From positions 942,192 to 1,006,191 of the forward strand of contig NZ_CP061302.1 in assembly GCF_018687675.1 (NCBI RefSeq): a stretch of DNA of 64,000 nt, written 5' to 3'. The notes beneath the pieces were generated by a model. It was not told the origin of the DNA, made no database searches, and saw only the letters and a program-made list of their open reading frames with translations. Numbering within the stretch: position 1 is the first letter of the stretch; every line of letters starts with the position of its first letter. This stretch comes from Polynucleobacter sp. MG-Unter2-18. Lineage in GTDB: Bacteria; Pseudomonadota; Gammaproteobacteria; Burkholderiales; Burkholderiaceae. Shown here in pieces: positions 1-7,679 of the stretch. Both the position numbers and the translations under genes were made by a program.

Positions 1-1
1 T

Positions 2-1624
2 TCTCCAGCAGAGATCACGCAGATTTATGAAGCGGGTCGTGGAAGTCTAAAAGTGCGTGCGCGCTGGTCTGTTGAGGAATTGGCTCGTGGCCAGTGGCAA
101 ATTGTGGTCAATGAACTGCCACCATCAACTTCATCGCAGCGCGTATTGCAAGAGATTGAAGAGATTACCAATCCTAAAGTGAAGGTTGGTAAGAAGACTT
201 TAACTCCAGAGCAAAGTAATCTCAAATCCACCATCTTGAATGTCCTTGATGGCGTCCGTGATGAGTCGAGCAAAGACGCAGCTGTTCGCTTGGTATTTGA
301 GCCCAAGAGCAAAAATATTGATGTCAATGAGTTTGCCAACTTACTGCTAGCTCACACATCACTTGAATCCAATGCGCCAATGAACTTGGTCATGATTGGT
401 ACCGATGGTCGTCCACGTCAAAAAGGCCTTAAAGAAATTATTTCTGAGTGGATTTCTTTCAGGGTCGGCACGGTTACACGGCGCACTCAACATCGCTTAG
501 GCAAAGTGAATGATCGGATGCATATTTTGGAAGGGCGCTTAATCGTTCTTCTGAATATTGATAAGGTCATTAAGATCATTCGCAATAGCGATGAACCTAA
601 AGCTGATCTCATAAAAGAGTTCAAGCTGAGTGATCGTCAAGCAGAAGATATCTTAGACATCCGCTTGCGTCAGTTAGCCCGCCTTGAGGGTATTAAGATT
701 GAGCAAGAGTTAAAAGAGCTTAAGTCTGAGCGTGATGACCTTGAAGGTTTATTGCAGAGCGATACTGTTTTACGCAAACGCATCATCAAAGAAATCGAAT
801 CCGACATGAAGGATTTTGGTGACGATCGCCGCACTCTGATTCAGGAAGATAAGCGTGCTGTAGCTGAGACTAAGGTATTAGACGAGCCTGTCACCGTGAT
901 TGTGTCGCAAAAAGGTTGGGTGCGCGTTCGTCAAGGTCATGAGCATGATGCAACGCAGTTTGCCTTTAAAGCTGGTGATGCTTTGTATGGCACATTCGAG
1001 TGCCGCACCGTTGATGTGATGCAAGGATTTGGTAGTGATGGTCGCGTCTATACCGTTCCCGTAAGTGAGTTGCCTGGCGCACGTGGTGATGGCTCGCCAT
1101 TAACCAGTTTTGTGAACTTAGCTGCTGGATCACAAATGGTTGCCTACTATGCTGGTCAACCCGATGATCTTGTGTTGATTTCTACTAGATCAGGCAACGG
1201 CTTCCTGGCAAACGTAGCAGACATGTCTACCCGCAATAAGGCTGGTAAATCATTTGTTGGTATCGACAGCAAATTTCCAGGTGGTGATGCCCCTCTGGGA
1301 GCCGCTAAGGTCATGGCAGGTATGAAGCAGGTAGCTTGCTTGTCTGAAAGCTCTAAGTTATTAGTGTTCCCGCTCGATGAGCTGAAGCGCTTACCGACTG
1401 GTGGTAAAGGTGTCATTCTGATGGGCTTGGATGATAAAGAGAAGCTGGCTTCTGCCATTGCGGTTGGACCTGACGGCGCTACGTACTCCGGTGCGGGTCG
1501 CGCTGGTAAGCCAACGGAGTTAAGTCTCGATGCGAAAACCTTGAAGTCGTTTGCAGGTAATCGTGCCCGTAAAGGTCACTTCGTAGAGCCCCGACTCAAG
1601 GACGGAAAACTCAAAGCAAACTAA
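2..1624 (+). CDS. parC: DNA topoisomerase IV subunit A, 3' part (5' end outside window)
   Basis: Subunit A of topoisomerase IV breaks and rejoins DNA to decatenate sister chromosomes and relax supercoils, working with ParE. The reading frame is open from base 2, so about 540 C-terminal codons are present and the start lies upstream; the GTG at 53 is internal. Visible are the end of the breakage-reunion domain, the segment around RRTQHRLGKVNDRMHILEG with the following charged coiled-coil arms, and the C-terminal beta-strand domain (QKGWVRVRQGHEHD). ParC is preferred over GyrA because the C-terminal domain is short and no GyrA-box is visible. An intrinsic terminator follows within 30 bases. ParE may lie just upstream but cannot be seen. 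Confidence 0.93.
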   Translation, partial: SPAEITQIYEAGRGSLKVRARWSVEELARGQWQIVVNELPPSTSSQRVLQEIEEITNPKVKVGKKTLTPEQSNLKSTILNVLDGVRDESSKDAAVRLVFEPKSKNIDVNEFANLLLAHTSLESNAPMNLVMIGTDGRPRQKGLKEIISEWISFRVGTVTRRTQHRLGKVNDRMHILEGRLIVLLNIDKVIKIIRNSDEPKADLIKEFKLSDRQAEDILDIRLRQLARLEGIKIEQELKELKSERDDLEGLLQSDTVLRKRIIKEIESDMKDFGDDRRTLIQEDKRAVAETKVLDEPVTVIVSQKGWVRVRQGHEHDATQFAFKAGDALYGTFECRTVDVMQGFGSDGRVYTVPVSELPGARGDGSPLTSFVNLAAGSQMVAYYAGQPDDLVLISTRSGNGFLANVADMSTRNKAGKSFVGIDSKFPGGDAPLGAAKVMAGMKQVACLSESSKLLVFPLDELKRLPTGGKGVILMGLDDKEKLASAIAVGPDGATYSGAGRAGKPTELSLDAKTLKSFAGNRARKGHFVEPRLKDGKLKAN

Positions 1625-1649
1625 GAAGCTAAGCTAGTTTTGCTAAATT

Positions 1650-1682
1650 AAAAAACCCGGTCATGATTGATCGGGTTTTTTA
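1650..1682 (+). terminator. Rho-independent terminator after parC
   Basis: AAAACCCGGTC and GATCGGGTTTTTT form a GC-rich stem around a short loop, followed by a T run. It sits between the end of parC and the 3' end of the converging xdhC-like gene. The A run on the other side means it could work in both directions. Confidence 0.85.
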
Positions 1683-1689
1683 TTGGCGC

Positions 1690-2649
1690 TTAAACCTTCT
1701 GAGGTATTGGTACGCCGTACTTGACGGCAATCACTTCAGCCAAGATGGATACGGCGATCTCGGGCGGAGTCAATGCGCCAATAAATAAACCAACGGGTCC
1801 GTGAAGACGTTCAACTTGTTCCTGCGTCACATCAAATTCCAGTAAACGGGCTTTCCGTTTCTGAGTATTGATTCTGCTACCCAGTGCTCCCACATAAAAA
1901 GCGGGAGACTTCAATGCCTCCATCAAGGCCATGTCATCCAGTTTGGGATCATGCGTTAAGGCAACAACCGCCGTATGGGAGTCAACCCCAATTTCTAGCA
2001 ACACATCATCTGGCATACCCTTGATAAACTGAATCTGTTCACGATTAATCCCTTCTGCATACTCTTCGCGTGGGTCAATGACGATCACTTCAAAGTCCGA
2101 TGCAAGAGCAAAGTCAGCGGTGTACAGCGATAGTTGTCCTGCGCCAATGATCACCATGCGCCAGCGAGGACCATAGGTGGTTTTCATGAAGTGCTCATCG
2201 CAAATAAATGCCTGATTACGATTACCAGCTTCGAGTGTCGATTTGCCAATCGAAAGATCAACTGTGCGCGAAGTGATTTGATGATTGCTGATGGACTCTA
2301 GAATGGCTTCCAAAATAGCCAGCTCTGGTTTGGGCTCGACGAGCAATCGTAGCGTGCCACCACAGGGCAGGCCAAATCGCGCAGCCTCTTGTTGACTAAC
2401 GCCATAGACCACCATTTCTGGTAAATCTCGAGTCAGGATTTCGGTTTGTACTCGGCGAATCAGATCATCCTCGACACATCCACCAGAAACTGATCCAGTA
2501 ACTTGTCCATCACCTCGAATGGCCAGCCAAGATCCAACAGGTCTTGGAGCGGAACCCCAAGTCTGGACAACTGTAGCTATGGCAACCGGATGGCCCGATT
2601 TGAGCCAATCCACCGCTGCTTTTAATACGCTTAAATCAGTACTATTCAT
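1690..2649 (-). CDS. XdhC/CoxI family protein
   Basis: XdhC/CoxI proteins bind molybdenum cofactor and help sulfurate and insert it into molybdenum hydroxylases (xanthine dehydrogenase, CO dehydrogenase and similar enzymes). At 319 aa it has the usual two parts: an N-terminal XdhC_CoxI domain (about 10-80, with SVSGGCVEDDL and a CGGTLRLLVE segment near 95-105) and a C-terminal Rossmann-type domain starting near residue 165 (VIIGAGQLSLY, then VIVIDPREEY). It is divergent from a MocA-like nucleotidyltransferase gene, 75 bp between starts, as expected for two proteins in Mo-cofactor handling. No hydroxylase structural gene is visible, so the client enzyme is unknown. Confidence 0.85.
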   Translation of the reverse strand: MNSTDLSVLKAAVDWLKSGHPVAIATVVQTWGSAPRPVGSWLAIRGDGQVTGSVSGGCVEDDLIRRVQTEILTRDLPEMVVYGVSQQEAARFGLPCGGTLRLLVEPKPELAILEAILESISNHQITSRTVDLSIGKSTLEAGNRNQAFICDEHFMKTTYGPRWRMVIIGAGQLSLYTADFALASDFEVIVIDPREEYAEGINREQIQFIKGMPDDVLLEIGVDSHTAVVALTHDPKLDDMALMEALKSPAFYVGALGSRINTQKRKARLLEFDVTQEQVERLHGPVGLFIGALTPPEIAVSILAEVIAVKYGVPIPQKV

Positions 2650-2724
2650 TTCCTGCCATTAATTTCTTACGTTAAATTTTTTATATTTATTATTTTTGCT
2701 AGCAATCTAATTATTATCACCCTA

Positions 2725-3381
2725 ATGACAAGTTCTAGCCCATCTGCCCATGATTCACAATTGCGTATAGCTGCGCTCTTATTGGCAGCTGGCGAGGGCA
2801 GTCGACTCGGTTCACATCCGAAGGCTTTACTTCACCGTGATGGGAAAACGCTTTTAGAGCTTTTTTCGAGTGCAATTCAAGGGTTTAGTCCTGTCGAATG
2901 CATTGTGGTCACCGGCTTCCACGCGCAGTTAATCGAGTCTGAAATTGCAAAAATGAATACCTCTTTGACTCATCCGATGAAGATCATCAGAAATGGATCG
3001 CCAGAAGAGGGTCAACCGTCATCTGTTCGCTTGGGCCTGGAATCACTACGAACTAACTTTGATGTCTTGCTTGTTGCGCTATCGGATCAGCCTGAAGTTG
3101 GCGCAAAGGAAATACAAGAATTACTTGACGAATACGCTAAGCGAGAAGATGGTCAGGAAATCATTCTGCCAATGGTAGATGGAAGACGTGGCAATCCTGT
3201 TTTATTTTCCTACCAAGCAGTCTTAGATGTATTAGCCCAACCAGGTATGGTTTGTCGAGACTACATGGATACCCATCACGATAAGGTAAGGGCAATGCAC
3301 ACCAGTAATCAGGCATTTGTGATGGATGTCGATACACCAGAAGACATCCAGAGGCACAAATTAAAGCGATTTAGTTTTTAA
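2725..3381 (+). CDS. MocA-like molybdenum cofactor nucleotidyltransferase
   Basis: A 218-aa NTP-transferase fold protein of the MobA/MocA type, likely adding CMP (or GMP) to molybdopterin to make the dinucleotide cofactor. The N-terminal signature LLLAAGEGSRLG...HPKALL (about 17-37) is the nucleotide-binding loop, and ALSDQPEV near 118-125 is the metal-binding Asp region. It is divergent from the XdhC gene, supporting a role in maturing a molybdenum hydroxylase. MocA rather than MobA is inferred from this pairing; the sequence alone does not prove CTP preference. No good ribosome binding site precedes the ATG. Its TAA stop overlaps the stop of the converging RidA gene in a shared TTAA. Confidence 0.78.
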   Translation: MTSSSPSAHDSQLRIAALLLAAGEGSRLGSHPKALLHRDGKTLLELFSSAIQGFSPVECIVVTGFHAQLIESEIAKMNTSLTHPMKIIRNGSPEEGQPSSVRLGLESLRTNFDVLLVALSDQPEVGAKEIQELLDEYAKREDGQEIILPMVDGRRGNPVLFSYQAVLDVLAQPGMVCRDYMDTHHDKVRAMHTSNQAFVMDVDTPEDIQRHKLKRFSF

Positions 3382-3836
3382 ATCTCAGCAATCAGTTCAA
3401 TTTCAACGCAAGCACCCAGAGGAATTTGCGCCACACCAAACGCGCTACGAGCATGTTTTCCTGCATCACCAAAGACTTCAAACAGCAGTTCCGAACAACC
3501 ATTCACTACTATGTGCTGCTCAGTAAACTCCGAGGTCGAATTCACTAAACCCATCACTTTGACTATGCGCTTTACTTTATCCAGTGAGCCTAAGTGATTT
3601 TGTAGTGTGGCCATTAAATCAATTGCAATGGATTTAGCTGCAGCTTTACCAGTATCAGTATCCATATCAAGACCCAGCTTACCAACCCAGGGCTTACCAT
3701 CTTTTTTGGCAATATGGCCGGAGAGGAAAACGGTATTGCCAGTCGTTGCAGCCATGACATAGGCAGCAGCAGGGGGCCCAGGCGGAGGTAATTCAATACC
3801 AAGAGTTTTCAGGCGATCGCTAATGTGATTTGTCAT
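3378..3836 (-). CDS. RidA/YjgF/YER057c/UK114 family protein
   Basis: RidA-family proteins are small trimeric deaminases; the archetype hydrolyses reactive 2-aminoacrylate and related imines. This 152-aa protein has the family core: FLSGHIAKKDGKPWVGKLG early on, the KVMGLVNST segment, and the C-terminal ARSAFGVAQIPLGACVEIE, which carries the conserved Arg that binds substrate carboxylate. It belongs to the longer subgroup with an N-terminal extension (RLKTLGIELPPPGPPAA). It lies downstream of the VWA gene on the same strand with a 71-bp gap and may be cotranscribed with it. The true substrate is not predictable. Confidence 0.85.
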   Translation of the reverse strand: MTNHISDRLKTLGIELPPPGPPAAAYVMAATTGNTVFLSGHIAKKDGKPWVGKLGLDMDTDTGKAAAKSIAIDLMATLQNHLGSLDKVKRIVKVMGLVNSTSEFTEQHIVVNGCSELLFEVFGDAGKHARSAFGVAQIPLGACVEIELIAEI

Positions 3837-3907
3837 AGAGTTTTAGTAAAGAAATAAATAAAGAAAAAAGGAGAGAATAAAGAGGGGCTGATGTAAATAT
3901 TACTGGA

Positions 3908-5083
3908 TTACTTTGAGAGTTGACGCATAGCGCTCTCGAGACCATTTAAGGTCACAGGATACATCCGGTCTTTCATGAGACCTTTCATGATGTCGATCGA
4001 TTGACGATATTGCCAAACCGATTCTGGTTCTGGATTGAGCCAGGCAAAGTGAGGGAAGTGGTCAATGAGGCGATTAATCCACGCTGCACCAGTTTCTCGA
4101 TTGTTGTACTCAACCGATCCATTGGGGCTCAGAATCTCATAAGGAGACATAGTGGCGTCTCCAATGAAAATGAGTTTGTAGTCGGGGCCATATTTATTAA
4201 TGATGTCTTGGGTTGCATTGACTTGATCGCGTCTGCGACGATTACTTTGCCAGAGATATTCGTATACGCAGTTATGAAAGTAGTAATACTCTAAGTGCTT
4301 GAATTCTGTTTTGACGGCCGTAAATAATTCAGAGATGCGCGCAATGTGATCATCCATTGAACCGCCCACATCCATTAGCAATAAGACTTTGACTTGATTG
4401 TGACGCTCAGGTCGCATTTGGATGTCAAGCACTCCTGCGTTTGCAGCGGTAGAGTGGATGGTCTTATCGAGATCTAGCTCCAGATTCGAGCCTTCTCTAG
4501 CGAAGCGGCGTAACCGCCGTAGGGCCATTTTGATATTGCGCGTCCCTAGACTAAGATCACTGTCATAGTCTTTAAACTCCCTGGCTTCCCAGACTTTAAT
4601 AGCCGTTCGATTACCCGCACTCTCGCCACCAATACGAATGCCCTCAGGATGGTAGCCGCTATGTCCAAAGGGTGATGAGCCTCCCGCACCGATCCATTTA
4701 TTACCACCACCATGCCATTCTTTTTGTTCTTTCAAAAGCTCTTGAAGTCGCTTTTGTAATGCTTCTGGGCCACCTAGTTTTTGGAGTGCCGCCTTTTCTT
4801 CTTCGGTTAATACGCGTTGCAATTTTTTCTCAAGCCAGTCCAAGGGAATATCGGGAGCTAGCGCCATGATCTGTTCTACACCATTGAAGTAGGAGCCAAA
4901 CACTTGATCGAATCGATCAAAGTGCTGCTCATCTTTGACTAAGGTCATCCGGGCCAGTTGATAAAACTCATCAATTGAGGGTTCAATGACACCTTCCTTT
5001 AGGGCCTCAAGCAGTGTTAAAAATTCTCGAACAGAAACAGGCACCTTGGCCTCTTTGAGATTCAGAAAGAATTGAATCAACAT
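3908..5083 (-). CDS. CoxE-like von Willebrand factor A domain protein
   Basis: A 391-aa cytosolic VWA protein of the CoxE-like kind, normally a partner of a MoxR-type AAA ATPase in metalloenzyme maturation or remodelling. The N-terminal half (about 1-200) is a helical charged region; the VWA domain begins near 230 with VLLLMDVGGSMDDH, a MIDAS-like loop where the usual DxSxS reads DVGGS. FIGDATMSPYEI further on supplies the later metal-site residues. It follows the MoxR gene by 32 bp on the same strand, so the two are almost surely one operon. The target complex is unknown; a molybdenum hydroxylase is suggested by the neighbouring XdhC and MocA genes. Confidence 0.85.
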   Translation of the reverse strand: MLIQFFLNLKEAKVPVSVREFLTLLEALKEGVIEPSIDEFYQLARMTLVKDEQHFDRFDQVFGSYFNGVEQIMALAPDIPLDWLEKKLQRVLTEEEKAALQKLGGPEALQKRLQELLKEQKEWHGGGNKWIGAGGSSPFGHSGYHPEGIRIGGESAGNRTAIKVWEAREFKDYDSDLSLGTRNIKMALRRLRRFAREGSNLELDLDKTIHSTAANAGVLDIQMRPERHNQVKVLLLMDVGGSMDDHIARISELFTAVKTEFKHLEYYYFHNCVYEYLWQSNRRRRDQVNATQDIINKYGPDYKLIFIGDATMSPYEILSPNGSVEYNNRETGAAWINRLIDHFPHFAWLNPEPESVWQYRQSIDIMKGLMKDRMYPVTLNGLESAMRQLSK

Positions 5084-5115
5084 GATTCAGTTATGGAAAA
5101 AATTAGCTTGTTAGA

Positions 5116-5973
5116 TCAGCGGTGATTGCGGTTCATCATCACTAAACGCTCAAAGAGGTGAATATCTTGTTCGTTTTTAAGAAGTGCACCATGCAACGGA
5201 GGGATCGTAATTTTGTCATCACCGCTATACAAGGCGTCAGCAGGAGTATCTTCTGCAAGCAGTAGCTTTAACCAATCGATGAGTTCAGAGGTGGAAGGTT
5301 TCTTTTTTAAGCCTGGTAAAGAGCGGATTTGATAAAAAGATTGGAGTGCAGCTTCTAATAATTCTTGCTTGATATTGGGATGGTGGACATCAACAATACT
5401 CTGCATCGTTCCTGCATCTGGAAAAGAGATGTAGTGGAAGAAGCAGCGGCGCAAAAATGCATCTGGCAATTCTTTTTCATTATTTGATGTGATGATGACA
5501 AGAGGGCGGTGCTTCGCTTTAATCAACTCACGCGTTTCGTATACGTAGAACTCCATACGGTCGATTTCTCGTAAGAGGTCGTTTGGGAATTCAATATCGG
5601 CCTTATCAATCTCATCAATCAGCAAAACTACGGGTTCATCTGCTTCAAATGCTTGCCAAAGGACGCCCTTAACTATGTAATTGCGAATGTCGTTTACTTT
5701 TTCATCGCCAAGCTGAGAGTCTCTTAACCTGCTAACGGCATCGTATTCATAAAGGCCTTGTTGAGCCTTGGTGGTTGATTTAATATGCCATTGCATCAGA
5801 GGCATCTGCAAAGCTGCAGCCACTTCCTCGGCCAGCATGGTTTTACCTGTTCCCGGCTCTCCTTTAATTAACAGCGGGCGCTGAAGTTGTATCGCCGCGT
5901 TGACAGCCAATTTCAAGTCATTAGTGGCTACATAGCTTTTCGAGCCGTCGAAACGGGATTGGATCTTAGTCAT
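5116..5973 (-). CDS. MoxR-family AAA+ ATPase
   Basis: A 285-aa AAA+ ATPase of the MoxR group, which acts as a chaperone with VWA proteins to activate or insert cofactors into enzyme complexes (CoxD in CO-dehydrogenase operons). Walker A is GEPGTGKT near residues 38-45, Walker B LLIDEIDK near 117-124, sensor 1 IITSNNEKELPDAFLRR near 156-172, followed by the arginine finger region. It is the promoter-proximal gene of a minus-strand operon with the CoxE-like VWA gene. A 156-bp intergenic region separates it from the divergent cytochrome genes. Assignment to the family is firm; the substrate is inferred from context only. Confidence 0.9.
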   Translation of the reverse strand: MTKIQSRFDGSKSYVATNDLKLAVNAAIQLQRPLLIKGEPGTGKTMLAEEVAAALQMPLMQWHIKSTTKAQQGLYEYDAVSRLRDSQLGDEKVNDIRNYIVKGVLWQAFEADEPVVLLIDEIDKADIEFPNDLLREIDRMEFYVYETRELIKAKHRPLVIITSNNEKELPDAFLRRCFFHYISFPDAGTMQSIVDVHHPNIKQELLEAALQSFYQIRSLPGLKKKPSTSELIDWLKLLLAEDTPADALYSGDDKITIPPLHGALLKNEQDIHLFERLVMMNRNHR

Positions 5974-6129
5974 GGTGAGGGCAATCAGTTTGTCTGTAAA
6001 TAGCCATCAAGTATAGGTAAAAGGATTGGCATTTTCAGTGTTTTTACTCATTTCAAGGGGTGAAAACAGGGTATCTTGGCTCGTCTCCGCTATACTCTTC
6101 CAAATTGATTTGAATCAAACTCGTTAATA

Positions 6130-6504
6130 ATGATTTCTATGAAAAAACACCTCATTCTTTCCCAATTGACTCTCTGCGCTGGTCTAGCTCTTGCCGGATT
6201 CTCAGCTCAAGCTCAAGACGTTAAAGGTTCTGCTCAAGCTGGACAGGGCAAGGTTTGGCTCTGTATTGGTTGCCACGCCATTCCTGACTACCGCGCTGAC
6301 TATCCTTTGGTCTACAAAGTTCCCATGATTGGTGGTCAAAACGCCGCTTATATTGCTAGCTCCTTAGCTGCATACAAAAAAGGTGAAAGAAAGCATCCAA
6401 CCATGCGTTCTATCGCGGGTAGCTTGTCTGATCAAGACATGGCTGATCTCGGCGAATACTATGCTGCGCAAACTGCCAGCTCACCAAATAATCCATTGAA
6501 GTGA
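6130..6504 (+). CDS. Small periplasmic c-type cytochrome
   Basis: A 124-aa single-haem cytochrome c. A signal peptide (MKKHLILSQLTLCAGLALAGFSAQA, split by a cleavage site after AQA) is followed by one haem site, CIGCH near residue 45, and a distal-ligand Met candidate in the region GERKHPTMRSIAG. The ATG at 6139, four codons in, is an equally good start because it gives the usual Lys-rich signal-peptide beginning. The fold resembles small c5/c553-type carriers. It is directly followed by a second monohaem cytochrome, so the two likely form an electron-transfer relay, perhaps for an oxidoreductase whose maturation genes lie on the other side. Confidence 0.85.
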   Translation: MISMKKHLILSQLTLCAGLALAGFSAQAQDVKGSAQAGQGKVWLCIGCHAIPDYRADYPLVYKVPMIGGQNAAYIASSLAAYKKGERKHPTMRSIAGSLSDQDMADLGEYYAAQTASSPNNPLK

Positions 6505-6521
6505 TATTTAGAGGCACGTTT

Positions 6522-6866
6522 ATGAAATTCGCACTAATTACCGCCATTTTGTTGTCAAGCATTGGTGTAGCTCAAGCAGCCAGCGCCGAAAAAGGCCAAG
6601 CACTGGTAGAAAAAGGCAACTGTGCCTCCTGCCACGGCGCCGGGCTGAATGCGCCAATCTTGCCTGCATACCCAAAGTTAGCTGGCCAGCATGCTGATTA
6701 CCTTTACTATGCATTGCGTGCTTACCAAGTTGGCGGCTCTAATCCCCAGTTTGGCCGTAACAATGCAGTAATGTCTTCTCAGGCTAAGCCCTACAGCGAT
6801 GCTGATCTTCACGACATGGCTGCTTACATCGCTAAATTGCCTGGTAACTTTGTTATCAAGAAGTAA
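6522..6866 (+). CDS. Small periplasmic c-type cytochrome, second of pair
   Basis: A monohaem cytochrome of about 114 aa. I place the start at ATG 6522 because GAGG lies 7-10 bases upstream and the protein then begins with a normal signal peptide (MKFALITAILLSSIGVAQA); a GTG at 6501 in the same frame overlaps the previous gene and has no comparable site. The haem motif is CASCH, followed by the Pro/Gly-rich c4-like segment PKLAGQHADYLYYAL and a distal Met candidate in NAVMSSQA. It is paired with the preceding cytochrome gene, 17 bp apart, and a strong terminator follows. The redox partner is not identified. Confidence 0.85.
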   Translation: MKFALITAILLSSIGVAQAASAEKGQALVEKGNCASCHGAGLNAPILPAYPKLAGQHADYLYYALRAYQVGGSNPQFGRNNAVMSSQAKPYSDADLHDMAAYIAKLPGNFVIKK

Positions 6867-6888
6867 ATTACTTAGTTAGATCCAAACG

Positions 6889-6925
6889 AAAAGGCTTAGG
6901 TTAATCACCTAAGCCTTTGTTTTTT
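6889..6925 (+). terminator. Rho-independent terminator after cytochrome pair
   Basis: AAAGGCTTAGGT and ACCTAAGCCTTT form a long stem around TAATC, followed by GTTTTTT. It lies between the cytochrome operon and the 3' end of the converging GntR gene and may serve both. Confidence 0.88.
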
Positions 6926-6945
6926 AAGTATTTAAAGCGCACTTC

Positions 6946-7584
6946 TTATTTTGTGGCCTCAAGCCCTCTAGCAAGGTGATTGCGCATAGCCAGCTCTGCC
7001 GCTATGGGGTCTCTTTTGAGAATGGCCTGAAGAATTTCCCGATGCTCAAGCAGTGAGCTTAAAAGGCGATCCCCTCTACTTAAAGAATCACGCCTTTGGA
7101 GTTTGAGCACTTTGCGCAGATCGTCGATAACCCCGTTCATCCACTTATTTCCTGCGATTTCTTGGATTAATTCGTGAAATTTGACGTTAAATTCAAAAAA
7201 CTGCCCGATATCTCGATCTGCCGCTGCCTTTTCTAACCGGTGGTGCAGATCATCTAATTGGGTTAACTGTGCCTCGGTAGCCTTAATTGCAGTTTCTTTA
7301 GCCGCCTGACCCTCCAGTAGGGAGAGAACAGTAAAGATTTGCTCTAAATCACCTCTGTCAACCTCAGTGACATAAGAGCCTTTATTCATTTTGCTTGTTA
7401 CTAGACCCTCGGAGGCAAGAACCTTGATAGCCTCCCGCATGGGTGTCCGGCTGATTCCGAACGCTATTGCCAGACTTTGTTCATCTAGCCAGCTTCCGGG
7501 AGCTAATTCATGGGAGAAGATTTGCGCGCGCAATCGTTCGGCAACATCTTCATATAGAGGTCTGTTAATTAGTTTTGTATTCAT
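6946..7584 (-). CDS. GntR-family (FadR/FCD subfamily) transcriptional regulator
   Basis: A 212-aa regulator with an N-terminal winged helix-turn-helix (LAIAFGISRTPMREAIKVLASEGLV, interrupted here only by line of reading, about residues 34-58) and a C-terminal all-helical FCD ligand domain with His-rich metal/ligand positions (FHELIQEIAGN; HLARGLE). It is divergently transcribed from the methylmalonyl-CoA mutase operon, 95 bp between start codons, so it probably controls that operon and itself in response to an acyl-CoA or acid of propionate metabolism. A TGTATACA palindrome between the two genes fits a GntR operator. Effector and sign of regulation are inference. Confidence 0.85.
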   Translation of the reverse strand: MNTKLINRPLYEDVAERLRAQIFSHELAPGSWLDEQSLAIAFGISRTPMREAIKVLASEGLVTSKMNKGSYVTEVDRGDLEQIFTVLSLLEGQAAKETAIKATEAQLTQLDDLHHRLEKAAADRDIGQFFEFNVKFHELIQEIAGNKWMNGVIDDLRKVLKLQRRDSLSRGDRLLSSLLEHREILQAILKRDPIAAELAMRNHLARGLEATK

Positions 7585-7588
7585 AATT

Positions 7589-7598
7589 ATGTATACAG
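7589..7598. promoter_or_regulatory. Candidate GntR operator (TGTATACA palindrome)
   Basis: ATGTATACAG contains the 8-bp perfect palindrome TGTATACA, close to the NTGTATACAN half-site pattern of FadR/FCD-type GntR regulators. It begins five bases from the GntR start codon and also lies between a possible -35 (TTGTAT, 7575-7580) and -10 (TATCTA, 7599-7604, 18-bp spacer) for the mutase operon, so binding there could repress both directions. Confidence 0.5.
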
Positions 7599-7679
7599 TA
7601 TCTAGACAAATCTAAAAAAGTCAAGCAAAATGGACTTACAAAACTAGTGATGATGTAAAAAGCCAACCGGGAGTGCTTT

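Noticed and set aside
6076..6096. TTGGCT ... TATACT as promoter of the cytochrome genes
   Set aside because: TATACT is a good -10, but the spacer to TTGGCT is only nine bases and no other -35 is convincing.
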